Shown here: in pieces, positions 45,982 to 55,202 of the stretch
Layout of the letters: the number at the start of each line of letters is the position of its first letter
Position numbering within the stretch: the first letter of the stretch is position 1
From: Eubacteriaceae bacterium
GTDB taxonomy: Bacteria; Bacillota; Clostridia; Lachnospirales; Lachnospiraceae
Length of the DNA: 64,000 nt
Assembly (NCBI GenBank): GCA_910574015.1
Contig: CAJSYQ010000010.1
Span: 37,974-101,973 of the forward strand
Reading direction: 5' to 3'
The notes under the pieces: generated by a model
The model's input: the letters and a program-made list of their open reading frames with translations, nothing else
The model's database searches: none
Told to the model about the DNA's origin: nothing
Position numbers and translations under genes: made by a program

Positions 45982-48252
45982 TCACTCTGGCTTATCGATC
46001 TGGATCAGCTGCGCATTGAGGCTTTCGGCAAACCCTTCCGGCATCATGCTCCCCGCCATTTTCACCATGGCCTCCGGCGTCATGGATTTCATCATGTCCC
46101 ACATGCCAACACCCGGCGCCAGTTCAAAGTTTGTCGCCAGTTTCACCGCCTTCGACGTAACCTCCATGGCCTCCGGCGACCTGGCGATATCCTCCAGCTT
46201 GCACCGGATATTATATTTCCCTTCCGGAAATTCCATCGGCGCCTTCAGATCCAGGTCTCCCATCAGGCTGAACCAGTTCGCTACCCCTTCCGCCCTCTCG
46301 TTTACCTCGGGAAGGACATAGATCTCCGGTTCCTTCTCCACCCTCTCGATGGTCATGCTGTCCCTGCATTCCCCTGCTGCCGCGGTTATCTGGTTAAATC
46401 CCGGCTTCAATGCCACAGAGAACACAAAAACCTTGTCCGCACTCTGCACCCCTTCCAGTTCTCCATTCAGAAAAAGGGATACCTCCGGCTGGTTGGAATA
46501 CACCCGGATCTCCGTCGTATCACCCGCTCTCTGGGCGTAGCGCCGTCCGCACAGATGAACCATTGGCTCACGGTTCCAGTACGCCTTATAAATATAATAG
46601 CTATCCTTTTTTGTCTTCCTGTCCATAGTGACAAGTCCCTTATTATTCCTGCCGGAGACACCGCCCTCATTTCTTGCCGCACAGCCAAAGTCAAACATAT
46701 TCCATACGTGGCTGGACCAGATCCAGGGGCGGCTGCTTAATACCTTGGCCATGTGTTCATGGTATAGGGCCTGGTATTCCTCGCTGTAATCCTTGCACGC
46801 CGGGTCGGGGCCGTGATAGGTGATGATCCCCTCACATCCGTACTCCGACAGGCCAAGACAGATGTCAGGATGCATCCGGTGGAAGTCATCCAGCCATGGC
46901 CCGTTATCCTCCATCTTCTGACCATACCATCCGAAATAATGATTGTAGCTCTCCACATCCGTTATGCCGTGCAGCGGACTGTCCAGCGGCGTCATAGAGA
47001 CATGGGCGATGGTGGTAAGCCGGGTGGAATCCAGCTCCTTGCAGAGGGCATTCAGCTCCCGGTGGTTTTCCACCAGCTTCTCCGATATGCCGCCGATGAG
47101 TATCTCATTGGATATTCCCCAGAAACAGATACTGGCATGATTCCTGTTCTGGATCACAAGCTCCTTTAACTGCGAAATACAATTCTCATGGGCCGCAGGA
47201 TCCTGATTCATAATGCTGATAAAGGGTATCTCCGCCCATACAATGAAACCGAGCTCATCACAGGCATCATAGAAATCCTGGGAATGCTGGTAATGTGCCA
47301 GCCGGATCGTGTTGGCTCCCAGTTCCTTAATGATTCTGGCGTCCTGATAATGGTCCTCCCTCGTCAGGGCATTTCCCTTATACAGCATGTCCTGATGACG
47401 GCTGACGCCCCGAAGGGGTGTTGGCACTCCGTTCAGTATAAAACCTTTCTCCGGGTGGCAGGAAAAGCTCCTGACGCCGATCCGCGCGGATACCTCATCA
47501 TACGCTTCATTGCGTCTCTGTAGCACCGCGGAAACGGTATACAGATAGGGATGATCGCAGTCCCATAGGGTAACCTCCGGCACCGAGATCTTTACCGCCG
47601 CGGCGTCTGCCGGGCGAATGGCTACCGCCACCTCTCTCCCCTCGGCATTGCAGATCCGGTACATAACCGTGAAGTTCTCGTCTCCGCCCCGGATTTCCGA
47701 TTCCAGCGCAAACTCCGCCCCGCCCCGGCCGTCGGGAAGGGCCGTAACACTCAGGCCGCTGGTTCCCCAGTGCTCCAGCTCAAAATGCGTGTGCGGCACA
47801 CTGATGAGATTTACCCCACGGTATAGGCCTCCATAAAATGTAAAATCCGCGGACTGGGGATAGACACTGCTCTTATTTTCGTTGCTGCAGGCAATGACGA
47901 GCAGATTCTCACCATGCCTTTTGCACTCATCCGTAATATCTACACGGAAGGTGGAATACCCGCCCTCATGATAGCCCACGCCCTTTCCATTTACATAGAC
48001 GCTGGCCTGCTGCCCTGCCGCCGGAATATCAAGAAATACACGCCCGCCGGGGAGGGGCTGTGACGGCGTCTCAAATTTTCTGGCATACCAGTAACAGCCC
48101 CGGTCATATTTTCCGTTTCCATCGTGTCCGTCTATGGCATTCCATGTGTGGGGAAGCTCCACGGAATCCCAGTCCTCTGGAAAAGACTGCGGAAGCCCGG
48201 CATCCCTCTGTATAAATTTCCAGTTTTTGTTTAGATTTATTATTTTCCTCAT
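45982..48252 (-). CDS. GH2 glycosidase (beta-galactosidase/beta-glucuronidase type)
   Basis: A 756-residue enzyme with no signal peptide. The ATG at 48252 (MRKIINLNKNWKF) has AGGAGG 6-7 bases upstream. GH2 layout: sugar-binding jelly roll (about 1-180; VELPHTWNAIDGHDG), Ig-like domain (about 190-285), TIM barrel (about 290-590) with acid/base Glu in WGISNEILIGG and nucleophile Glu in GLSEYGCEG, then a domain near 595-660 (VSLFLNGELEGVQ). The last 100 residues are less typical and Met-rich (MWDMMKSMTPEAMVKMAGSMM). It is probably cytoplasmic and removes beta-linked galactose or similar from imported glycans. Which sugar is cleaved cannot be read. Confidence 0.87.
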   Translation of the reverse strand: MRKIINLNKNWKFIQRDAGLPQSFPEDWDSVELPHTWNAIDGHDGNGKYDRGCYWYARKFETPSQPLPGGRVFLDIPAAGQQASVYVNGKGVGYHEGGYSTFRVDITDECKRHGENLLVIACSNENKSSVYPQSADFTFYGGLYRGVNLISVPHTHFELEHWGTSGLSVTALPDGRGGAEFALESEIRGGDENFTVMYRICNAEGREVAVAIRPADAAAVKISVPEVTLWDCDHPYLYTVSAVLQRRNEAYDEVSARIGVRSFSCHPEKGFILNGVPTPLRGVSRHQDMLYKGNALTREDHYQDARIIKELGANTIRLAHYQHSQDFYDACDELGFIVWAEIPFISIMNQDPAAHENCISQLKELVIQNRNHASICFWGISNEILIGGISEKLVENHRELNALCKELDSTRLTTIAHVSMTPLDSPLHGITDVESYNHYFGWYGQKMEDNGPWLDDFHRMHPDICLGLSEYGCEGIITYHGPDPACKDYSEEYQALYHEHMAKVLSSRPWIWSSHVWNMFDFGCAARNEGGVSGRNNKGLVTMDRKTKKDSYYIYKAYWNREPMVHLCGRRYAQRAGDTTEIRVYSNQPEVSLFLNGELEGVQSADKVFVFSVALKPGFNQITAAAGECRDSMTIERVEKEPEIYVLPEVNERAEGVANWFSLMGDLDLKAPMEFPEGKYNIRCKLEDIARSPEAMEVTSKAVKLATNFELAPGVGMWDMMKSMTPEAMVKMAGSMMPEGFAESLNAQLIQIDKPE

Positions 48253-48339
48253 AATCCCTCCTGTGAAACCTCTGATTCTATGCACTTCTTTTCCTATTTT
48301 TTCATATTTCCATGGTTTTTATTCACTAGGGCATGTCTG

Positions 48340-48384
48340 AAAAAAAAATGGATCCAGAGAACTTTCGTCCTCTGAATCCATCTG
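48340..48384 (-). terminator. Terminator of LamG-protein gene
   Basis: On the minus strand ATGGATTCAGAG pairs with CTCTGGATCCAT (one mismatch) around a 10-base loop, followed by nine T. It lies 18 bases after the stop at 48402. Confidence 0.9.
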
Positions 48385-48401
48385 TAATTACTGTACTGAA
48401 A

Positions 48402-49310
48402 TTATTTTACAAGACCTTTGTTCTTGTACAGCTGTTTAACCTGCTTAGCTGTCAGGGCTTTCTTCCAGATTGTTACATCATCATAGAGAGCTCTTACCGG
48501 TACGTCCCATCCGTTGATACCCAGGAAGAACTTAGTCTTGCTGGAGATTGTCTTCTTCGGAACGGCACCATTACCATACAGCTTACCATTGATGTATGTA
48601 GCTCCGTTATAACCCTTGCAGTAGCCTTCGCCGCCTTTTTCGCCATACTCTGTGATCTTTTTCTTGCTGTGGTCTACAACAAGTGTAACATGTACCCATT
48701 TCTTGGAGTCAAAAGCAGTACCATAGGTCCACTTAGCTTCTCCTGTCGCTTCATCTACACCATTCTTGCAGTACCATGGCCACTCATCTGATTTGCCCTG
48801 TACGCAGCGTGACCAGATAACCGGTGTACCACCGATCTCAGCGATATCACTTCTCTTTGTAATGGACATCCATTTTGCACTTGCATCTTTCAGATCTGTA
48901 GCAGCGAAGAATACCGGGCTGAAATCACCGATACCATTCGGAATCTGGATCCAGAAAGATACTGTCCAGGAACCGGAACCAACATTCACGCCTTTCAGCT
49001 GAACGCCGTATGTTCTGTCAAGGAACAATGCCTTGCCGTTTTTACCCTTCTTGTACTGTACTTTCTTCTTGCTCTTGGTTGGCATAATGCCGCCCTTTGC
49101 TTTCTTTGTAGCAGCCTCTGTGGGTTTGTATGTCTCAGCACTGTCACCTTTGCGGGCTACTGCCACTACATTTTTGTTTGCTTTGTTCATGTTAAATGTG
49201 TAAGCTGCCTTCGGCACCTTTACTTTCTTTGCGGATGCAGCAGGTGCAGACACAACAGAACCTACTACTAATGCTGTAGCAAGAGCGCCACATAAAAATC
49301 TTTTCATCAT
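48402..49310 (-). CDS. Secreted LamG/concanavalin-like domain protein
   Basis: A 302-residue secreted protein. Two adjacent ATG codons (49310, 49307) follow AAAAGGAGGAAT. The signal peptide ends at APAASA. Residues about 35-85 are very Lys-rich (TKSKKKVQYKKGKNGKA), the remainder (about 88-300) is a LamG-type lectin sandwich: GSWTVSFWIQIPNG, KKWVHVTLVVDHSKK, FFLGINGWDVPVRALYDDVTIW. No enzyme motif is visible. It likely binds a glycan at the cell surface. It is monocistronic, with its own promoter and strong terminator, and its codon use looks biased, as for a highly expressed gene. Its fold matches the C-terminus of the GGDEF-EAL protein. Confidence 0.8.
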   Translation of the reverse strand: MMKRFLCGALATALVVGSVVSAPAASAKKVKVPKAAYTFNMNKANKNVVAVARKGDSAETYKPTEAATKKAKGGIMPTKSKKKVQYKKGKNGKALFLDRTYGVQLKGVNVGSGSWTVSFWIQIPNGIGDFSPVFFAATDLKDASAKWMSITKRSDIAEIGGTPVIWSRCVQGKSDEWPWYCKNGVDEATGEAKWTYGTAFDSKKWVHVTLVVDHSKKKITEYGEKGGEGYCKGYNGATYINGKLYGNGAVPKKTISSKTKFFLGINGWDVPVRALYDDVTIWKKALTAKQVKQLYKNKGLVK

Positions 49311-49354
49311 TATTTTATTCCTCCTTTTTAGTTTTATAAAAGATTTGTGAGTTC

Positions 49355-49383
49355 ATTTTAGCATCTGTATAATCTTTTGTCAA
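49355..49383 (-). promoter_or_regulatory. Promoter of secreted LamG-protein gene
   Basis: TTGACA (49383-49378), 17-base spacer, TAAAAT (49360-49355), 45 bases before the ATG. A second TTGACA lies 9 bases further upstream. The gap to 49514 shows no clear terminator for enzyme I. Confidence 0.8.
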
Positions 49384-49513
49384 TACTGTCAAATAAAAAT
49401 GTGTAGCAATTGTGTTTTATTGTAAACTTTTAACATAAGTCTGCCGCCTTTGTGACATAATTTCGCAGATCCTTCTTCCTGCCGTCCCATATTTTACCTA
49501 TTTAGCCTATAAA

Positions 49514-51160
49514 TTACCGCCGCTCTTTCCGGTATTCTGAAACATCTGTCTCCAGAATGATCTTCCGGATGGGAAGGATACTGCCCGGCGACACAGAGAG
49601 CTCATCGATTCCCATGGCGAGAAATTCCCTTGTCAGTTCCAGGTCGGCTCCCAGTTCCCCGCAGATGCCCGCCCATATTCCTGCTTTGTGGGCGTTTTCC
49701 GCCACCATCCGGATCATCTCCAGCACCGCCGGGTGATGGCTGTCATAGAAATCATCCAGCTTCGGGTTCTGCCGGTCAATGGCCAGGGTGTACTGGGTCA
49801 GGTCATTGGTCCCAATACTGAAGAAATCTACTTCCTTCGCCAGCTCGCCACTGATCATCACAGACGCAGGCGTCTCGATCATAACCCCCTGCAGGGGATC
49901 GCCGTACCCAATGCCCTGTGCCTTCAGCTCCTCTTTTACCTGTTCCACGATCTCACCGATTTTACGGATTTCCCACAGGCTGGTGATCATGGGATACATA
50001 ATGGCAATATTTCCATAGGCGCTGGCCCGCAGCAGTGCCCGCAGCTGTGTCTTAAATATCTCCGGGCGGGTGAGGCAGATCCGGATGGCCCGGCAGCCCA
50101 GAGCCGGATTCTCTTCCTCTTCCATGTCAAAATAATCACACTTCTTGTCTGCACCGATGTCCAGTGTGCGGATGATAACTCTCTTCCCCGCCATTGTCTC
50201 CGCCACTTTCCGATATATCTGAAACTGCTCTTCCTCACTGGGGAAGTCCTCTGATTCCAGATAGATAAACTCACTCCGGAACAGTCCGATCCCCCCGGCG
50301 TCATTCTGCAGCACCGTGGCAAGATCACGAATATTGCCGATATTGGCATAGAGCATAACCTTCTGACCGTCCCGTGTAACATTCTCCCTGCCCTTCAGGC
50401 TCAGAAGAAGCTCCTTCTGTTCCTCCTCCTGCTGTTTGCGCCCGTTCATCCGGGCCAGAGTATCCTCATCCGGCTCCACGTAGATGCAGCCGCCAGCGCC
50501 GTCCACCACAGCCATCTTACCATCTACAGTCTCGTCCATGGGTATTTCGGTGCCGATCAGCGCCGGGATCCCCATGGTCCGGGCCAGTATCGCCGTATGG
50601 GAATTCACGGAACCGTGCACCGTGACAAAGGACAGAACCTTATCCTTATCCATCTGGACCGTTTCCGACGGCGCCAGATCATCTGCCAGTACGATCACCG
50701 GCTCCTCCGACTGGATCCCGCCGGCGGCACCGCCGTTCAGCACTGTGATGAGGCGCTCCGAGATGTCCTTTACATCCGCCGCACGGCCTCTCATGTAGTC
50801 GTCGTCCATAGAAGCGAACATCTGCGAAAAATTATCGCCTGTCACGGCTACTGCATATTCGGCATTGACTTCCTGTGTCTCAATAATGTTCTCCACGGAT
50901 TCCACAAAATCATCGTCCTCCAGCATCATCTGATGGACCTCAAACACCGCCGCATTTTCTTCCCCGACTTCGTTCAGCGCCTTGTGATACAATTCCTTTA
51001 ACTGCTCCATGGCAGTCCCAGAGGCCGCCCGATATCGGTCCTTCTCCTTCGGAATATCTGTAATCCTTGTTCTCCTGACCTGCTGCTCACCCTTCTGGTA
51101 AACATAGATCTTTCCGATGGCAATCCCGCCGAATACACTTTTCCCATTAAAAACCTGCAT
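49514..51160 (-). CDS. ptsI: PTS enzyme I (phosphoenolpyruvate-protein phosphotransferase)
   Basis: A 548-residue enzyme that takes phosphate from PEP and passes it to HPr. The ATG at 51160 (MQVFNGKSVFGGIAIG) has GGAGGGG upstream; the longer open frame overlaps HPr and is unsupported. The phospho-His lies in HGSVNSHTAILA (about 188). PEP-binding landmarks: GIGLFRSEFIYLE, RTLDIGADK, EENPALGCRAIR, FSIGTNDLTQYTLAIDR and the catalytic Cys in WAGICGELGAD. It is the last gene of the sugar-alcohol PTS operon, 61 bases after HPr. Confidence 0.93.
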   Translation of the reverse strand: MQVFNGKSVFGGIAIGKIYVYQKGEQQVRRTRITDIPKEKDRYRAASGTAMEQLKELYHKALNEVGEENAAVFEVHQMMLEDDDFVESVENIIETQEVNAEYAVAVTGDNFSQMFASMDDDYMRGRAADVKDISERLITVLNGGAAGGIQSEEPVIVLADDLAPSETVQMDKDKVLSFVTVHGSVNSHTAILARTMGIPALIGTEIPMDETVDGKMAVVDGAGGCIYVEPDEDTLARMNGRKQQEEEQKELLLSLKGRENVTRDGQKVMLYANIGNIRDLATVLQNDAGGIGLFRSEFIYLESEDFPSEEEQFQIYRKVAETMAGKRVIIRTLDIGADKKCDYFDMEEEENPALGCRAIRICLTRPEIFKTQLRALLRASAYGNIAIMYPMITSLWEIRKIGEIVEQVKEELKAQGIGYGDPLQGVMIETPASVMISGELAKEVDFFSIGTNDLTQYTLAIDRQNPKLDDFYDSHHPAVLEMIRMVAENAHKAGIWAGICGELGADLELTREFLAMGIDELSVSPGSILPIRKIILETDVSEYRKERR

Positions 51161-51221
51161 ACATTTCCCCTCCATCCGCGCATATCCGCTGCGCCCAGCG
51201 GGTCCGTAAAGCGACCCGGAT

Positions 51222-51479
51222 CTACAGATTCTCCTGCATAAATTTGCTGATGGCTTCAAACGCCGCCTCTTCATCCTCACCATCAAAGGTAATGGTCACC
51301 TCATTGCCATTCTTGACACCCAGCCCCATGACAGCGAAGATCTTCTTACAGTCCCCGCTCTTTCCATCCTTCGTCATGGTGATGGTACAGGAAAAATTCT
51401 TGGCTGCCTTGATCAGCTCCCCTGCCGGCCGTGCATGGATTCCCTCCTGATCTGTAATTACATAAGTAAACTCTTTCAT
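51222..51479 (-). CDS. ptsH: HPr phosphocarrier protein with Lys46 instead of Ser46
   Basis: An 85-residue HPr. The catalytic His15 is in GIHARPAG. At the regulatory position, where Gram-positive HPr has KSI with Ser46, this protein has CKKIFAVMGLGV, so residue 46 is Lys. It can therefore carry phosphate from enzyme I to the EIIA domain but should not be a substrate of HPr kinase, nor serve CcpA in the usual way. It sits between the PfkB kinase (26 bases) and enzyme I (61 bases). Ribosome site AGGAGGTAATC is strong. Confidence 0.93.
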   Translation of the reverse strand: MKEFTYVITDQEGIHARPAGELIKAAKNFSCTITMTKDGKSGDCKKIFAVMGLGVKNGNEVTITFDGEDEEAAFEAISKFMQENL

Positions 51480-51505
51480 AATGATTACCTCCTAGATTTA
51501 TTTTA

Positions 51506-52423
51506 TTATAATTTTATTACCTCACATCGTTTCATTACTTCCTCTGCTTCCGCCCTGGTGGCGAGATTTTCCGAAAATGCACTGGCGCTTCCGGTGGAGA
51601 CCCCCATACGGAAGGCATATTCATAATCCCTCCTGGTGATCCAGCCAGTGACAAAGCCCGCCACCATGGAATCCCCGGCACCCACGGAATTTTTCAGTTC
51701 TCCTGCCGGTGCCTCCGCCATATAGACCTCACCGGTCTCACTGACAAGGACAGCTCCCTGGCCGCCCATGGAGACCAATACATTTGCTGCTCCCCTCTCC
51801 TGCAGCTTCTTCGCATAGGGGACTACCTGTTCCCTTGTGGTGATGCTGACGTCAAAAAGCTCTCCCAGTTCATGGTTATTAGGCTTGATCAGGAACGGAT
51901 GATATGGCAGCACATTCATCAGCAGGTCGCCGGTGGCGTCCACCACAGCCATAATCTTCTTCGACTCCATTCGTTTCAATATGAGCCGGTATATATCATC
52001 CGGCATGGACTTGGGGATACTGCCCGCCAGTACAAGGACGTCCCCCTGGGACAGCTGTTCCAGCTGCGCCATAAGCTGATCCATTTTGTCCGGGGAAATC
52101 TCCGGTCCCATGCCATTGATCTCTGTCCCGTCAATGTTTTTCATTTTAACATTGATCCGGGAAATCCCGGCGGGAATTCGGATAAAATCCGCCTGAATGC
52201 CGTATTCTTTGAGGTTCCTTATGATCTCCTCCCCCGTAAATCCTGCTACAAAGCCCAGCGCCGTGTTGTCAAGCCCCAGCTGCCTGAGTACGATGGATAC
52301 GTTGATCCCCTTCCCGCCAGGGAGCATATGCTCCGTGGCGGTGCGGTTCGTCATCCCCAGTTTAAAATCTTCAACCGAGACTATATAATCCAGCGAAGGA
52401 TTAAAAGTCACTGTGTAGATCAT
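51506..52423 (-). CDS. PfkB-family sugar-phosphate kinase (1-phosphofructokinase/tagatose-6-P kinase type)
   Basis: A 305-residue ribokinase-fold kinase. The ATG at 52423 (MIYTVTFNPSLDYIV) has AAGGAG upstream; the longer frame is not supported. Motifs: NPSLDY, LPGGKGINVSIVLRQLG, KPNNHELGELF, and the catalytic GAGDSMVAGF with Asp as base. LPGGKGINVS matches FruK/LacC-type kinases, which phosphorylate fructose-1-P or tagatose-6-P. It lies 17 bases after the EIICBA gene, so the expected substrate is the phospho-sugar made by the preceding PTS and dehydrogenase. A specific substrate cannot be fixed. Confidence 0.88.
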   Translation of the reverse strand: MIYTVTFNPSLDYIVSVEDFKLGMTNRTATEHMLPGGKGINVSIVLRQLGLDNTALGFVAGFTGEEIIRNLKEYGIQADFIRIPAGISRINVKMKNIDGTEINGMGPEISPDKMDQLMAQLEQLSQGDVLVLAGSIPKSMPDDIYRLILKRMESKKIMAVVDATGDLLMNVLPYHPFLIKPNNHELGELFDVSITTREQVVPYAKKLQERGAANVLVSMGGQGAVLVSETGEVYMAEAPAGELKNSVGAGDSMVAGFVTGWITRRDYEYAFRMGVSTGSASAFSENLATRAEAEEVMKRCEVIKL

Positions 52424-52440
52424 ATCCTGCTCCTTTCTGA

Positions 52441-54321
52441 CTACGAAAGTCTCTCCAAAACCCAACTTACATCTGCCGTCGTTTTCAGTTCCTCAAGAAC
52501 CTCCTCATCCTCCAGCATCTCACAGATTTTCGCCAGCAGATCCAGGTGTTCGTCCCCGATTCCCGCGATGCCGAACACAAGCTGTGCCTTCTCTTCACCA
52601 AAGTCAACACCCTCAGGATATTGAAGAAGAACGATCCCGGTTTTCTTTACCGTCCCCTTGGCCTGTGTCGTCCCGTGAGGGATGGCCACGCCCATTCCCA
52701 TATAAGTCGTCACGATCTTCTCCCGCTCCTGCATGGCATCCACATAGGAAGCGTCCACATAGCCCAGCTCCGCCAGCAGTTCACCCGCCGACTGGATCGC
52801 CTCCTCCTTCGATACGGAAGGCTGGTTCAGCCGGATGCCTGCCGCTGTGATCACATCCCGGCCGTCCCCGCCGGCTCCGTCCTGCTCAGCCTGCCCCGCA
52901 CTGCCCTCTGCAGCGGTAACCGCAGTGTCCGCTCTGTCAAGCTTCTCATAGAGAGCATCGAGATTCGGATCACTCAGGAAATTTCCAATGGTGATGATCT
53001 GTGCCTGCGGTGCGGACCTCTCTGCCCGTTCCACCAGCGTCACCTGCACCACCGCGATATCGCAGTCTCCGGGAATATTGTCCACGGAGGTATTTGCCAC
53101 GGTAATGTCCGGCCGGATCCCCTGGATCCGCTTTCTAAACTTCGTTGCCCCCATGGCGGAGGAGCCCATTCCGGCGTCGCAGGCGAAAATAATCTTTTTT
53201 ATAGCAGAACCGTTTATGTCGGATGAGATACCCTGTTTCGCCATGGCGGCCTGCCCCTTTGCCTCTGCCTTTCTGGCCGCCACCTTATTCTGAGCATCCT
53301 CCAGACTCTTACTTCCCGCCATCTTCACAATAGGCGCCGCGATCGCGAAGGATATGGCGGCAGCCAGCACCACGCCCACAATAACCTTCCACATATCCGG
53401 CCCGGGTGTCATCATCAGATAGGCGATTATGGAGCCCGGTGAAGCTGGTCCCCTCAACCCGCAGTTCATCATATTAAACCAGAAGATAGCTGCCATGTTG
53501 CCTGCGATAGGAGCGATGATCACGGCGGGATTCATCAGTATATACGGGAAATAGATCTCATGGATCCCCCCGAAGAGATGGATGATCACGGCACCCGGCG
53601 CCGACTACCTCGTTCCCTTGTCACGACAACAGAACATGTAGGCCAGCAGTACCCCCAGACCCGGTCCCGGATTGGCCTCCAGCATATACATAATGGATTT
53701 GCCAAGCTCCTCTGCCTGCCCGGTGGCGATAGGGGTAAACACCCCGTGATTGATGGCATTGTTCAGGAACAGCACCTTCGCCGGCTCGATAAATATGGAA
53801 ACCAGCGGCAGAAGTCCGTGATTGACAAGGACGTTGACCCCAGCTGTCAGGACGGCGAGGATCCCGCTCATCAGCGGCCCGATGGCAATATAGCTCAGCA
53901 GTGCCAGAACCAGGCCGAAGATACCCACAGAGAAGTTATTGATCAGCATCTCAAAGCCCGCCGGCATATGTCCTTCCATCCGCTCATCGAATTTCTTGAT
54001 ACAGAAACCGCTGAGAGGGCCTACCAGCATGGCTGCCATCAGCATGGTAATCTCTGTGTTGCTCATGATGGCACCGATGACAGCGATAGCCGCCACTACG
54101 CGCCCCCTGTCGCCCCCCACCATTTTGCCGCCGGTGGCGGCGATAAGTACTGGAATCAGATACGTCAGCATAGGAGATACCATGGAACTGAAATTCTTAT
54201 TCGGGATCCATCCGGTATCGATAAACAGCGCCGCCAGAAATCCAAACGCAATGAGGGCACCAATATTCGGCATCACCATAGCCGATAGGAATTTACCAAA
54301 TTGTTGTACTTTATTTTTCAC
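52441..54321 (-). pseudogene. Mannitol-type PTS EIICBA interrupted by an in-frame TAG
   Basis: From GTG 54321 (with AAAAGGAGG upstream) to 52441 there are 627 codons in one unbroken frame except for TAG at 53607-53605 (codon 239). Before it, EIIC spans begin KNKVQQFGKFLSAMVMPNIGA and end LAYMFCCRDKGTR. After it the same frame resumes SAPGAVIIHLFGGIHEIYFPY, then EIIB with phospho-Cys in FACDAGMGSSAMGA and EIIA with phospho-His in GVAIPHGT. This is the MtlA-type order C-B-A. The stop would remove the last EIIC spans and B and A. A GTG at 53589 could restart but has no proper ribosome site. Either a nonsense mutant, sequencing error or readthrough. Confidence 0.8.
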
Positions 54322-54392
54322 AATACGACCTCCTTTTATACAGTTTTTCACTGCATGATCCAAAGGAAGCCACAACAGAAAACAAAATTATC

Positions 54393-55154
54393 TCAGAGCA
54401 CCGTTACCTTGTGATCCCGGCATTCCTTTCGGAAATCCGGCGGCAGATGGCCGTCCGACACAAGGATATCGATATCATCCAGTCCGCAGATGGAATAGGT
54501 CCCCTTCCGGTCCAGCTTGGAGGAATCCATCAGCACGATGACCTCCTCCGACTGCCGTATGGCAGTGCGCTTGAGGATGGCCTCCTCTTGGTTGCCACAG
54601 GTAAAACCGGTCTGATATTCAAAGTTCATCACCCCAAGGAATGTCTGGTGAAAATTCACCATCTCCAGCTCCTTTACAACCGATGTGCCGTACACGCTGA
54701 CACTGTACCGATTCAGCTTTCCCCCCGGGATCAGCACCGTGGGCTCCGACAGCCCGGCCAGCTCCGTGGCACAGCTGAGTCCCGTCGTATAGATCAGGTT
54801 CGACTGATCGGGAAACAGGCGGGCCAGCATCGTCGTCGTACTGCCGGAATCAAGAAACACCGCCGTATCCGGTTTGATCAGCCCCGCCGCCTTCTCCGCG
54901 ATCTCTTCCTTCTCGTCCTGATTCCGTATGGAGCGGTTGTTCAGATAATCGTCCGTCCCGATGACAAGCTGGACCGACTTCGCACCGCCATGGATCCGAA
55001 CGATCTTCTTCTCCTGATCCAGAGCTTTAAGATCGGTCCGCAGCGTCATCTCTGACACATTGGGAAAATTCTCTTTGATCTGTATGAAACGCACATAACC
55101 CAGCCGGTTCACCAGTTCCACGATCTGTTTTCTGCGTGTATCCATTGAATCCAT
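54393..55154 (-). CDS. DeoR-family transcriptional regulator
   Basis: A 253-residue regulator. N-terminal winged HTH: RRKQIVELVNRLGYVRFIQI, then SEMTLRTDLKALDQEKKIVRIHGGA, typical of the DeoR group. The C-terminal sugar-phosphate sensing domain has FLDSGSTTTMLARL and YTTGLSCATELA, and ends VSDGHLPPDF. It sits between the dehydrogenase (48 bases) and the EIICBA gene (71 bases) in the same direction, so it probably autoregulates the operon in response to a phosphorylated sugar. Candidate TTGTT repeats lie near the operon promoter. Confidence 0.9.
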   Translation of the reverse strand: MDSMDTRRKQIVELVNRLGYVRFIQIKENFPNVSEMTLRTDLKALDQEKKIVRIHGGAKSVQLVIGTDDYLNNRSIRNQDEKEEIAEKAAGLIKPDTAVFLDSGSTTTMLARLFPDQSNLIYTTGLSCATELAGLSEPTVLIPGGKLNRYSVSVYGTSVVKELEMVNFHQTFLGVMNFEYQTGFTCGNQEEAILKRTAIRQSEEVIVLMDSSKLDRKGTYSICGLDDIDILVSDGHLPPDFRKECRDHKVTVL

Positions 55155-55202
55155 ATGTTCTCCCTCCCGCCAAAATCCATGGAAAAGAGAATTTCAGCGT
55201 TT

